Assembly (NCBI RefSeq): GCF_900583165.1
Contig: NZ_UTKY01000023.1
Coordinates: 1-63,151 of the forward strand
From: Pseudomonas viridiflava
GTDB lineage: Bacteria; Pseudomonadota; Gammaproteobacteria; Pseudomonadales; Pseudomonadaceae
DNA: 63,151 nucleotides
Direction of reading: 5' to 3'
Notes under the pieces: model-generated
Databases searched by the model: none
The model's input: only the letters and a program-made list of their open reading frames with translations
What the model was told of the DNA's origin: nothing
Part shown: positions 35,103-43,595 of the stretch, one piece after another
How the letters are laid out: each line of letters begins with the position of its first letter
Position numbering within the stretch: position 1 is the stretch's first letter
Translations under genes and position numbers: made by a program

Positions 35103-36748
35103 AAAGCCTGCGTACCTTCTACCGCCTGGCCGCGCCGTTCTGGCGCCAGGGCTCGCAATGGCTGGGCTGGCTGATGCTCGCGGGCATCATCGGCATGGGC
35201 CTGTTGATCGTGCAGATCAACGTGCTGATCAATGCCTGGAGCAAGACCTTCTACGACACCCTCGGCGAGTTCGACACCAGCGCCTTGTATGCGTTGATGG
35301 GCCGCTACGTGCTGTACCTCGGCGCCTATGTGTTGATCGTGGTGGCGTTGGACTGGGTGCGCAAAGCCCTGGTGTTGCGTTGGCGCCAGGCCATGACCGA
35401 GCAGTTCACCCAGGCGTGGCTGTCGGACCAGGCATTTTATCGCCTGGGCCTGGCAGGCGAGCCCGACAACCCCGATCAGCGCATCGCCGAAGACGTCAAT
35501 ATCGTCGCCGACCTGAGTGTGGAGTTGGTGGCGTCGTTCATCATCAACATGGCGCAGGTAGGCGCGTTCATGAGCATTCTGTGGCAGTTGTCCGGGGTGC
35601 AGACGTTCAGCCTCGGCGGCTACAGCATCACGCTGTCGGGCTATCTGGTGTGGATTGTGTTGCTCTACACCCTGGTCGGCAGCCTGATCACACACTGGGT
35701 TGGGCGCCCATTGCACCGGTTGAATGTGGACCGCCAGCACTACGAGGCCGACTTTCGCGCCAGCCTCCTGCGTAAGCGCGAGCATGCCGAGCAGATCGCC
35801 CTGTATCGCGGCGAAGCGGTCGAGCGCCAACACTTGGCGGAGCGCTTCCAGGCCATCGCCGGCAACTGGCGCCAACTGATGGGCCGCGAGCGTAATCTCA
35901 GTCTGTTTACCGTCAGCTATGAGCGGGTGAGCCTGATCATCCCGGTGTTTGCCGCCCTGCCCGCCTTTTTGGCCAAGACCATCACCCTGGGCGGTTTGAT
36001 GCAAATCCGCAGCGCTTTCAGCGCGGTGCAAGGCTCGCTCAGTTGGTTTATCAAGCTGTACCCGAAGTTGATGCACTGGAGTTCGGCGGTAGAACGGCTG
36101 GGGCAGTTCGAGCAAGCCATCGCCGCCAGCCGCTGCCAGGCCAAGGCGCCGGTGATCGGCGATTGCCTGTGCATCAACGGCTTGGACGTGTTGCGCCCAG
36201 ACGCCGGCGTGTTGCTGGGGGATGTGTCGGTGCAAGTGGCTCAGGGTGAATGGTTGTTGATCGCCGGGCGCAGCGGCATCGGCAAATCGACCTTGCTGCG
36301 CACCCTGCAAGGTATCTGGCCGTACTGCCGGGGTGGCTGGCAACTGCCGCCGGGGCGCAGCTTGTTGCTGCCGCAAAAACCGTATTTGCCGAGCGTGCCG
36401 TTGCGTAATTTGCTGGCGTATCCGGCGGTGGAAGTGCCGAGTGCGGTGCGGTTGATGGCGGTGTTGCAGCAGGTGGGCTTAGCGGCCCTGGCACGGCGCC
36501 TAGATGAGCAGGTGGAATGGTCACGGGAATTGTCCGGCGGCGAACAACAACGCATCGGCGTGGCGCGTGCGTTGTTGTATGCGCCAGATACCTTATATCT
36601 GGATGAGGCGACGAATCAGTTGGATGAGGTGAGTGCGCGGGCATTGCTGATGTTACTGCGTGAAGAGTTGCCTGATTGCACGGTGATTGGCATCAGCCAT
36701 CAGGCGGCATTGGCAGCACTGTTTGATCGCACCTGGTCCCCGACATAA
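35099..36748 (+). CDS. ABC transporter permease/ATPase, YddA/SbmA-like
   Basis: A 549-aa half-transporter: an N-terminal six-helix ABC_membrane_2-type domain (about 1-330) and a nucleotide-binding domain with Walker A GRSGIGKST (about 388), signature LSGGEQQR and Walker B LYLDEAT. The start is a GTG overlapping the protease stop by 4 bp. YddA and FusD occupy the same place in related clusters; such proteins may move the peptide left after iron release. Direction of transport is not certain. Confidence 0.9.
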   Translation: MKSLRTFYRLAAPFWRQGSQWLGWLMLAGIIGMGLLIVQINVLINAWSKTFYDTLGEFDTSALYALMGRYVLYLGAYVLIVVALDWVRKALVLRWRQAMTEQFTQAWLSDQAFYRLGLAGEPDNPDQRIAEDVNIVADLSVELVASFIINMAQVGAFMSILWQLSGVQTFSLGGYSITLSGYLVWIVLLYTLVGSLITHWVGRPLHRLNVDRQHYEADFRASLLRKREHAEQIALYRGEAVERQHLAERFQAIAGNWRQLMGRERNLSLFTVSYERVSLIIPVFAALPAFLAKTITLGGLMQIRSAFSAVQGSLSWFIKLYPKLMHWSSAVERLGQFEQAIAASRCQAKAPVIGDCLCINGLDVLRPDAGVLLGDVSVQVAQGEWLLIAGRSGIGKSTLLRTLQGIWPYCRGGWQLPPGRSLLLPQKPYLPSVPLRNLLAYPAVEVPSAVRLMAVLQQVGLAALARRLDEQVEWSRELSGGEQQRIGVARALLYAPDTLYLDEATNQLDEVSARALLMLLREELPDCTVIGISHQAALAALFDRTWSPT

Positions 36749-36767
36749 CGGCTCAACGCGGTCAAAT

Positions 36768-36854
36768 GTGGGAGGGGGCTTGCCCCCGATGGCAGTGTGT
36801 CAGTCACTGATGTTCTGACTGAACCACCGCTATCGGGGGCAAGCCCCCTCCCAC
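36768..36854. repeat. REPIN
   Basis: Inverted pair of the GTGGGAGGGGGCTTGCCCCC REP sequence separated by about 40 bp, between the convergent ABC gene and L,D-transpeptidase gene. Probably folds into a long hairpin in transcripts from both sides. Confidence 0.92.
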
Positions 36855-36872
36855 ATTAGGTCCAGTCGAGTC

Positions 36873-38468
36873 TTATAGAACGCTGCCCATGGCTTTCATA
36901 AGCACCAAATCCCGGCCATAGATATCCGGCGCATACACCAACCCACCCTGACGGTCGACCTCGACCGTCCAATAACTCAACAGCACCGGCACCGGCGTAG
37001 CCAGCCTGAATTCATGGGTCACGCCAGTGGCCAACAGCTCATCGGTACGCGCCCGCTCGGCCGGGCTGACCAGCAGATCCCGCAGCAACAGCGGTTGCTC
37101 GACCCGCACACACCCTGAACTGAACGCCCGCGGCCCCTTGGTAAACAGCGGCTGGCTCGGCGTGTCGTGCAGATACACCGAATACGGGTTGGGAAAGCGC
37201 ATCACGATCTTGCCCAGGGGGTTGAGCGGGCCGGCTTCCTGGCGCAGCAAGATATTGCCAGGGCGCGCCCAGTCGATTTGCTCGGGGGCCAACGGATGGC
37301 CTTCGGCGTCGAGCACTTGCAGGTTTTGTTGGCGCAGGTATTCGGGGTTGAGGCGGATGGCCGGGAGTTTGTCCTCACGCATGATGGTGGGTGGGATGGT
37401 CCACGTCGGGTTGAGGGTCAGCCGCGTGATACGCGATTTAAGCAACGGCGTCTGGCGCTCGGCACGCCCCACTTGCAGGCGGGTTTGCCACACGGGGATG
37501 CCGCTCTGGTACACGCTCAATTGCGCGGCAGCGACGTTGACCAGCACGCCCTCGGGCTCCAGGTCCTGGGCGAGCCAGCGGAAGCGTTCAAGGTTGATGC
37601 GCAGTTGTTCGCGGCGCACCGCCGGGCTGATGTTCAGCTCGGCCACAGTGCCGGCGCCGATCACACCGTCGGCTTGCAATGAGTGACTGAGCTGGAACGC
37701 CTTGACGGCCTTGACCAACTCGTCACGATATTGCTGGCCGCTGGGCGCAGTCGCCAGGTAACCGCCACTGACCAGGCGCCGCGCCAACTGGGGTACACGG
37801 GGGTCGTCCATGCCTGGCCGCAGGAGTGGACCACTGGCGACTGGGTCCCAATGGGGCAATGGCTGCTGGCGTATGGCGGCATAGGCATTGCGCAGGCTGC
37901 GATACAGGTCCGCGCTGGGGCGCGCCTGATCGAACGCTTGCGCCATGTCTTGCAGGCCGGTGGCGGCAAATGCCAGCACCTCGATATTTGGATCACGGGC
38001 CGGCGGCTGGGAATGCCACAACGGCTCGAAGCGCGATTGTTGCAGGCGCCCATAGTGCAGATCCTGCAGGGCTTGCAGGTACTGGCGGCTGACCGCGATA
38101 TCGCTGCACAGCACGTTGGCCGTGGCGTCTGGCGCAGGCAGGCTATAGTGGGAAGGGTCCAGCCCGTCGTCGGCGAGCATCAGCAACTGGGTTTGCAAAG
38201 GCTGGCGACGTTCGTCGTCGGCCCACAGCGGTAAGTCGCCCTGCTGTTGGTAGAACGCTTGCAGCCGCAACTGCGCAGCGGCATCGATAACGGGTGCCAG
38301 GCCGGGGCAAACGCTGGGCAGTTGGGCCAGTGCCTGTTGCATGGGTGCCAAATCCACCGGCGCCGGGGTTGTCACTGGCAGGGGCTCCAGCGGCAGCGCG
38401 TCGGCTGTCGCGACCAGTGGTGCAACGAGCAGGCAAATGCTCAAGTAACATGCGTGTTTTTTGAACAC
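36873..38468 (-). CDS. Murein L,D-transpeptidase, YcbB/LdtD-like
   Basis: A 531-aa exported enzyme that forms 3-3 cross-links in peptidoglycan. Signal peptide at the N-terminus, a PG_binding_1 domain around 285-345 (KAFQLSHSLQADGVIGAGT), then the YkuD catalytic domain with YLHDTPSQPLF and the nucleophile motif SSGCVRVE. The GTG at 38468 with GGAG upstream is chosen; the open frame continues to 38690 without a signal peptide in the right place. Divergent, by 40 bp, from a second L,D-transpeptidase-type gene. Confidence 0.9.
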   Translation of the reverse strand: MFKKHACYLSICLLVAPLVATADALPLEPLPVTTPAPVDLAPMQQALAQLPSVCPGLAPVIDAAAQLRLQAFYQQQGDLPLWADDERRQPLQTQLLMLADDGLDPSHYSLPAPDATANVLCSDIAVSRQYLQALQDLHYGRLQQSRFEPLWHSQPPARDPNIEVLAFAATGLQDMAQAFDQARPSADLYRSLRNAYAAIRQQPLPHWDPVASGPLLRPGMDDPRVPQLARRLVSGGYLATAPSGQQYRDELVKAVKAFQLSHSLQADGVIGAGTVAELNISPAVRREQLRINLERFRWLAQDLEPEGVLVNVAAAQLSVYQSGIPVWQTRLQVGRAERQTPLLKSRITRLTLNPTWTIPPTIMREDKLPAIRLNPEYLRQQNLQVLDAEGHPLAPEQIDWARPGNILLRQEAGPLNPLGKIVMRFPNPYSVYLHDTPSQPLFTKGPRAFSSGCVRVEQPLLLRDLLVSPAERARTDELLATGVTHEFRLATPVPVLLSYWTVEVDRQGGLVYAPDIYGRDLVLMKAMGSVL

Positions 38469-38508
38469 TTGACTTAACTCCAATCCGCAGCGGGGGGATG
38501 TACTGCAG

Positions 38509-39222
38509 ATGCTGACTTTTTTGTGCCGGCTTGGCCTGGCTACCATGACCCTGGCGTTATTGAGCAATTCTGCGCTCGCCGCCAATGGCAACCCTCCTTC
38601 CTTGTATAGCAGCCTGGCGCGCTCGGCTCCAGAACTCAATCCCACTGTACTTAAAAGCGCCCTGAGCGCGGTGCAGTGTGCGGTCAACAATGGCGAGGAA
38701 CGCTCCGACCGCCTGGCGGTGATTGACTACTCCCAGCCTTCGACCGCCCGTCGCCTGTGGATCTTTGACCTGCGCAAGAAAACCCTGGTACTGCGAGACC
38801 TGGTGGCCCACGGCGCCAAGTCCGGGGAAAATTTCGCCACCGAATTCTCCAACCGCGAGGGCAGTCATCAATCCAGCCTGGGCTTGTTCCGCACCCAGGA
38901 AAGCTACCTGGGCACCCACGGTTACTCCTTGCGCATGGACGGGCTGGAGCCGGGCTTCAACGATCTGGCCCGCGACCGCGCCATCGTGATCCACGCCGCC
39001 GACTACGTCAGCCCCCTGTGGAGCAAGCGCGAAGGCCGTATCGGTCGCAGCCAGGGTTGCCCGGCCGTACGCCCGCAGGTCGCACGCCAGGTGGTGGATA
39101 AACTCAAGGATGGGCAGTTCATGTTTTCGTGGTACCCGGACCAGCGCTGGTTGAAGTCCTCGACGTACCTCAATTGCAAACCCCAACAGGTGGCGAGTAG
39201 TCGTACAATCCGTGGCGGATAG
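38509..39222 (+). CDS. YkuD-like murein L,D-transpeptidase family protein
   Basis: A 237-aa exported protein of the YkuD_2 group. Signal peptide (cleavage after about residue 24, ALA), then IVIHAADYV and the catalytic Cys segment GRIGRSQGCPAVRP. This is a distinct subfamily from the YcbB-type enzyme next door. The two promoters share a 40-bp space and may be co-regulated. The enzyme probably trims or cross-links peptidoglycan stem peptides; which activity cannot be told. Confidence 0.85.
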   Translation: MLTFLCRLGLATMTLALLSNSALAANGNPPSLYSSLARSAPELNPTVLKSALSAVQCAVNNGEERSDRLAVIDYSQPSTARRLWIFDLRKKTLVLRDLVAHGAKSGENFATEFSNREGSHQSSLGLFRTQESYLGTHGYSLRMDGLEPGFNDLARDRAIVIHAADYVSPLWSKREGRIGRSQGCPAVRPQVARQVVDKLKDGQFMFSWYPDQRWLKSSTYLNCKPQQVASSRTIRGG

Positions 39223-39250
39223 CCTGTCCTCACAGATAAGAGAACCTCCC

Positions 39251-39997
39251 ATGCTTCTACACACGTCCACCTGGATCGAAATCGGGCAGTTTCTGGAACG
39301 CAGCCGCACGGTAGTGATTCCCATCGGCTCCAACGAACAGCACGGCCCCACCGGCCTGCTAGGTACTGACTGGATGTGCCCGGAAATCATTGCGCATGAG
39401 GCGCAGAAGAACGCCGATATCCTGATCGGCCCGACCTTCAATATCGGCATGGCCCAACATCACCTGGGCTTTCCCGGCACCATTTCCCTGCGCCCTTCCA
39501 CCTTTATCGCCGCGATTGGCGACTGGGTGCGCTCGCTGGCCGGGCATGGCTTTGACAAGATCCTGTTTCTCAACGGCCACGGCGGCAACATCGCCACGAT
39601 TGAGGCAGCGTTTTCCGAGCTATATGCCGAAGCCAGCTTCGCGCGGCGCCCGGCCGGGTTTGCCTTGAAGCTGGTGAACTGGTGGGATTTGGAAGGCGTG
39701 AGTGACCTGGCCCAGCGCCAGTTCCCGGTCGGCCATGGCAGCCATGCCACGCCATCGGAGATCGCAGTGACGCAGTGGGCGTACCCGGAGTCGATCAAGA
39801 CGGCCGAATACTCGCCGCAAATCGCCAGTACCGGGCCGATCCGTGAAGCCCTGGATTTCCGTGCGCGGTTCGCGGATGGGCGCATGGGTTCTGACCCGGC
39901 GCTGGCGACGGTGGAGAAAGGTGGGGAATTGGTGAAGTTGGCGGCGCAGGGGTTGGTCAAAACCGTCAGCGCGTTCAGCAACGAAGCCAAACCCTAA
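39251..39997 (+). CDS. Creatininase-family amidohydrolase
   Basis: A 248-aa metal-dependent hydrolase. The metal-binding signatures NEQHGPTGLLGTDW (about residues 26-39) and LNGHGGN are intact. The family includes creatinine amidohydrolase and other cyclic-amide hydrolases, plus peptidases such as MftE; the substrate here is not evident. The start MLLHTS at 39251 follows AGAACCTCCC; the longer frame from 39212 lies inside the previous gene. Followed by a REPIN. Confidence 0.85.
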   Translation: MLLHTSTWIEIGQFLERSRTVVIPIGSNEQHGPTGLLGTDWMCPEIIAHEAQKNADILIGPTFNIGMAQHHLGFPGTISLRPSTFIAAIGDWVRSLAGHGFDKILFLNGHGGNIATIEAAFSELYAEASFARRPAGFALKLVNWWDLEGVSDLAQRQFPVGHGSHATPSEIAVTQWAYPESIKTAEYSPQIASTGPIREALDFRARFADGRMGSDPALATVEKGGELVKLAAQGLVKTVSAFSNEAKP

Positions 39998-40016
39998 GCC
40001 GTATACAGGTCAAAAT

Positions 40017-40103
40017 GTGGGAGGGGGCTTGCCCCCGATGGCAGTGGATCAGTCAGAACATCTGTGACTGTCACACCGCTATCGGGGGCAAGCCCCCTCC
40101 CAC
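40017..40103. repeat. REPIN
   Basis: Inverted pair of the GTGGGAGGGGGCTTGCCCCC REP sequence between convergent genes (creatininase-family and small lipoprotein). Confidence 0.92.
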
Positions 40104-40118
40104 ATTTAGCCTCGTGTG

Positions 40119-40460
40119 TTACTTACATTCTTGTGCTGCCAGTTCTAGCCGAGATGGGGTGAGAGCCGAGGCCAACGGCTTGCGCTCATACAAGAACACT
40201 TTGCCGCCATCCTGGGCCTTGTAGACCTCCAACACATCATCGGCAGCAATCTTGCTGGTCAACACCACTTTGGCGTGACGCGAGTTCTGGGTCACCGCCG
40301 AAGTAATCCCATGTTTCTCCAGCTTGGGCAGCACGCACTGCACATAGGCTTCAGGTGCCTTGCTGGTCTGCAGGGTCAGGGTTGGCGCATTGGGGGCAGA
40401 CACACAGCCGGCCAGCAACAGCGAAGCAAAGGCCAGGGCCGGTACACAAAAAGAACGCAT
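40119..40460 (-). CDS. Small lipoprotein
   Basis: A 113-aa lipoprotein: signal sequence with lipobox LLLAGC (Cys about 19), followed by a small soluble domain with two further cysteines. No family recognised. CAGGA precedes the ATG at 40460. It follows the 214-aa exported protein gene by 34 nt on the same strand, so the two probably form an operon for an envelope function. Confidence 0.7.
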   Translation of the reverse strand: MRSFCVPALAFASLLLAGCVSAPNAPTLTLQTSKAPEAYVQCVLPKLEKHGITSAVTQNSRHAKVVLTSKIAADDVLEVYKAQDGGKVFLYERKPLASALTPSRLELAAQECK

Positions 40461-40494
40461 GAAAAAATCCTGAAGATAAAAATAAAAGTTCACA

Positions 40495-41139
40495 TCAACC
40501 CGCACGCACCAAGGCTTTGAGCGACACATCAAACTGCTTCAAGGCATCGGTTTGCACATCGCGCTGTTGCCCGATCTGCGCGGCAATCTCCGGTGCAGCC
40601 TTGTCATGTACCCACACCGACGGCAATTGTTTGTGCACCGAGCCTTCGGCCTTGGCGATGTATTGCAGGTTGGCGTCATAGAATCGCGCAATAAAACGCG
40701 CCTCGACCACATCGTTACGCTGGGTCAGCAGTTGGTTATGGGTATCGAGCATCACCACCACATCAGGGTGAGCCTGCACTAAAGCGTCCAAGTTGTCGTA
40801 GACCGTGACCGACAAAAAGGTGCCTTGCAGCGAACTCATCAGCCAATCAATCGCCAGCTCCGGGTCGGAACTGCTGACGAATGCCTGGCGGATACGCTCG
40901 TCGAGCGCATCCTTGGCGCCGTGCAAGGCCATGTCATGATAGCGTTCAAGGTAGCTGAGATTGTCACGGGTATTATCGCTCAACAACACACCCACCGATT
41001 GCGCAGGCTGCAGGGAGTCTACGCTAGCGTCGATCGGTAGCAAATGGCTACTAGGCAATTCGTCCGCAATTGCAGCGTTATTGATGACAACGGTGCCCAA
41101 CATCAGAATCATCAGACCCAGCTGAAAGATAGTCCTCAT
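40495..41139 (-). CDS. Exported protein of unknown function
   Basis: A 214-aa protein with a signal peptide (hydrophobic 4-20, cleavage after about AIADE). The mature domain is mixed alpha/beta in appearance with no recognised motif (VVVMLDTHNQLLT, ARFYDANLQYIAKAEG are its most regular strands). The ATG at 41139 has AGGAAAT upstream. First gene of a two-gene operon with the lipoprotein 40119-40460. Confidence 0.65.
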   Translation of the reverse strand: MRTIFQLGLMILMLGTVVINNAAIADELPSSHLLPIDASVDSLQPAQSVGVLLSDNTRDNLSYLERYHDMALHGAKDALDERIRQAFVSSSDPELAIDWLMSSLQGTFLSVTVYDNLDALVQAHPDVVVMLDTHNQLLTQRNDVVEARFIARFYDANLQYIAKAEGSVHKQLPSVWVHDKAAPEIAAQIGQQRDVQTDALKQFDVSLKALVRAG

Positions 41140-41270
41140 CACGCATTTCCTTGAACAGCGTTTCGATGAGGCAATTTTGCGCTTTTGCCGAAAAAACAGA
41201 ACTTGCGATCCGTGATGGTGACTATTATCTGAACCGATAGTGCACCCATAAAACCTATAAGGACCTCGCT

Positions 41271-41516
41271 ATGAAGCCCCACCAGAAAACCTTCGACCGC
41301 ATACGCGAAGCAGTCTTGCCGGAGTTTCGCGAGCGGGTCGCCGATTACCTGGTCGACTATGAAAGCGTGCTGCAAGACCCAACGGCCGACGCCGACCAGA
41401 CCCGCGCCAATGCCCAGCAATTACGCGGCTATCTGCGTGGCTTGAACACTACACGGGTGCTGGGCATGGCCGACTGGGAAGACCTGGACCGCCGCGTGGC
41501 CCAGGAATGGCCGTAA
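41271..41516 (+). CDS. Small cytoplasmic protein of unknown function
   Basis: An 81-aa helical acidic protein (RERVADYLVDYESVLQD region). No family recognised, no signal peptide. AAGGAC lies upstream of the ATG at 41271. Convergent with the GST gene, 4 bp between stops, so the two transcripts overlap. Confidence 0.6.
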   Translation: MKPHQKTFDRIREAVLPEFRERVADYLVDYESVLQDPTADADQTRANAQQLRGYLRGLNTTRVLGMADWEDLDRRVAQEWP

Positions 41517-41520
41517 ACCC

Positions 41521-42153
41521 TTAGAGCGCGGGCCGCGTCAGGTTGACCCACGCCTGCACCGACGGCCGCTGCCATTGGCGTTGCGCGTACGCCACCAACG
41601 GTTCAGGCACGCTGTCGCCGTTGAGGATCAGGCGATGGAGCATCACCGCCAGGTCCACATCCGCAATCGACCATTCGCCGAACAAATTTGCCGGGTTACC
41701 CACCAGCAAGGCCTGCGCCGCGCCGATCAACTTGGCGGCGGCCACTTCGGCTGCAGACGACAGCGGCGGCATCTTCTGCCCGTAAAATACCACCAGCGTC
41801 GAACGCTCCTGACGAATGGGTAACAAGTCGCTGCGCAGCCATGCCTGTACCTGGCGCGCCCTCGCCCGCTGCTGGGGGTCAGCCGGGTAAATCGGCGCAT
41901 CGGGGTAACGCGCTTCCAGGTACTCAGTGATCGCCGAAGACTCCGACAGCGCAAAGTCGCCTTCCACCAATGTGGGCACGCGTTGGGTCAGGGACAGCGT
42001 GGCGAAGTCGGCTGTCTGCTGTTGCGCGGCGTCCAGGTCCAGGGGCACGGTATCGAAAGCCAGGCCTTTTTCCCGCAGCGCCACAAACACCGACATGGCA
42101 TATGGGCTGGTGAACTGGGCATCGACATACAGGCGCAACGCAGGTGTGTTCAT
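41521..42153 (-). CDS. Glutathione S-transferase (YfcF-like)
   Basis: A 210-aa GST. Thioredoxin-like N-terminal domain (about 6-85) with the SPYAMSVFVALREKG helix 1 region and the glutathione-binding VPTLVEGDFALSESSAI segment; helical C-terminal domain with FGEWSIADVDLAVMLHR. Resembles YfcF-type GSTs linked to oxidative-stress tolerance. The ATG at 42153 has AAGGAG upstream. Confidence 0.88.
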   Translation of the reverse strand: MNTPALRLYVDAQFTSPYAMSVFVALREKGLAFDTVPLDLDAAQQQTADFATLSLTQRVPTLVEGDFALSESSAITEYLEARYPDAPIYPADPQQRARARQVQAWLRSDLLPIRQERSTLVVFYGQKMPPLSSAAEVAAAKLIGAAQALLVGNPANLFGEWSIADVDLAVMLHRLILNGDSVPEPLVAYAQRQWQRPSVQAWVNLTRPAL

Positions 42154-42304
42154 GGCGGGTCTCCTTGAGTGAACGCCCACGCTACGTGATCTGCCGCGCG
42201 AAAGACAATGGCAGGTTTTTATAGGGGCATTCCGCTTGGGAATAGCGGCAACGCGCGCATCAATGTTATAGGATAACGCTACTTTTTCGCCCTGCCTTGT
42301 GATC

Positions 42305-43465
42305 ATGCCCATGACCGATGCTGTTCCTTTGCGCCAACGCCTGCTTTCCATCGACGCCCTGCGTGGCCTGGTGATCCTGTTTATGCTGCTCGACCACGTG
42401 CGCGAGACCTTCCTGCTGCATCGCCAGGTCAGCGACCCCATGGCCATCGACAGTACTGAGCCGGCACTGTTTATCAGCCGCACCCTCGCCCACCTCTGCG
42501 CGCCGGTGTTTGTATTGCTCACCGGTTTGTCCGCCTGGTTGTATGGCCAGAAATACCAAGGCCGCCGCGACGTATCGGCTTTTCTGTTCAAGCGCGGGCT
42601 GTTTCTGGTGGTGTTGGAGTTCACCCTGGTCAACTTCGCCTGGACCTTCCAACTGCCACCGAGCGTGATTTACATGCAGGTGATCTGGGCCATTGGCGTG
42701 AGCATGCTCGCTCTGGCCGCGCTGGTGTGGTTGCCGCGCCCACTGTTGATCGGCTTGGCGATTGTGATCATCGGCGGGCATAACCTTCTGGATGGCCTGC
42801 ACTTCGCACCGGGTTCGGCCGCGCAAAACCTGTGGGCGATCCTGCATGAACGCAGTTGGATCGAGGTGAGCGACACGCTGCGCCTGCGCGTGACCTACCC
42901 GGTGCTGCCGTGGATCGGCGTGATTGCCCTGGGATATGGCCTGGGCCCGTGGTTTGCCAATGGCATGCCGGCGGCGCTGCGTCAGCGTTATCTGTGGCTG
43001 GCGGGTGTGGTGGCGCTTGGGGGGTTCGGCGTGTTGCGTGCGTTCAATGGTTACGGTGAGAAGCCTTGGCAGAGCTATGATAGCGGCGTGCAAACGTTGA
43101 TGAGTTTTTTCAACGTGACCAAGTACCCGCCTTCGCTGTTGTTTTTGGCGCTGACACTGGGGATTGGGTTGCTGCTGTTGCTGGCGTTTGAACGTGCGGG
43201 GCAAAAGCGCTGGATTGCCGTGCTGGCCACGTTCGGGGCGGCGCCGATGTTCTTCTACCTGTTGCACTTGTATGTGCTGAAAATTCTCTATGTCGCGTGT
43301 GTGGCGTTGTTTGGCCTGAACCGTGGCAACTACTTTGGGTTTGAGAGCATTGAGGCGGTGTGGCTGGTGGCGCTGTTGTTGCCGTTGGCGCTGTACTTGC
43401 CGGTACGTTGGTTTGCGGGGCTGAAAGCTCGGCGCCGGGATCTGGCCTGGCTCAAATACCTCTGA
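42305..43465 (+). CDS. DUF1624 / HGSNAT-type multipass membrane protein
   Basis: About 386 aa with roughly ten membrane segments. The N-terminal SIDALRGLVILFMLLDHVRE is the signature of the DUF1624 / heparan-alpha-glucosaminide acetyltransferase-like family, related to acyltransferases that move acyl groups across the membrane. Substrate unknown. Starts at GTG 42299, ATG 42305 and ATG 42311 are all possible. A REPIN follows. Confidence 0.82.
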   Translation: MPMTDAVPLRQRLLSIDALRGLVILFMLLDHVRETFLLHRQVSDPMAIDSTEPALFISRTLAHLCAPVFVLLTGLSAWLYGQKYQGRRDVSAFLFKRGLFLVVLEFTLVNFAWTFQLPPSVIYMQVIWAIGVSMLALAALVWLPRPLLIGLAIVIIGGHNLLDGLHFAPGSAAQNLWAILHERSWIEVSDTLRLRVTYPVLPWIGVIALGYGLGPWFANGMPAALRQRYLWLAGVVALGGFGVLRAFNGYGEKPWQSYDSGVQTLMSFFNVTKYPPSLLFLALTLGIGLLLLLAFERAGQKRWIAVLATFGAAPMFFYLLHLYVLKILYVACVALFGLNRGNYFGFESIEAVWLVALLLPLALYLPVRWFAGLKARRRDLAWLKYL

Positions 43466-43483
43466 CGCAACGCAGGCCAAATT

Positions 43484-43570
43484 GTGGGAGGGGGCTTGCT
43501 CCCGATGGCAGAGGGTCAGCTACAGATAAGCTGACTGATCCACCGCCATCGGGAGCAAGCCCCCTCCCAC
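43484..43570. repeat. REPIN
   Basis: Inverted pair of REP sequences of the GTGGGAGGGGGCTTGC family, here with CTCCCGAT in place of CCCCCGAT in both arms, between convergent genes. Confidence 0.92.
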
Positions 43571-43595
43571 ATTTGAAGCGCGTAAAACCTTGGAA

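Noticed and set aside
42266..43480. 404-codon Gln/His/Arg-rich open frame on the minus strand
   Set aside because: Antisense to the DUF1624 membrane protein; composition is that of a complement of a hydrophobic gene.
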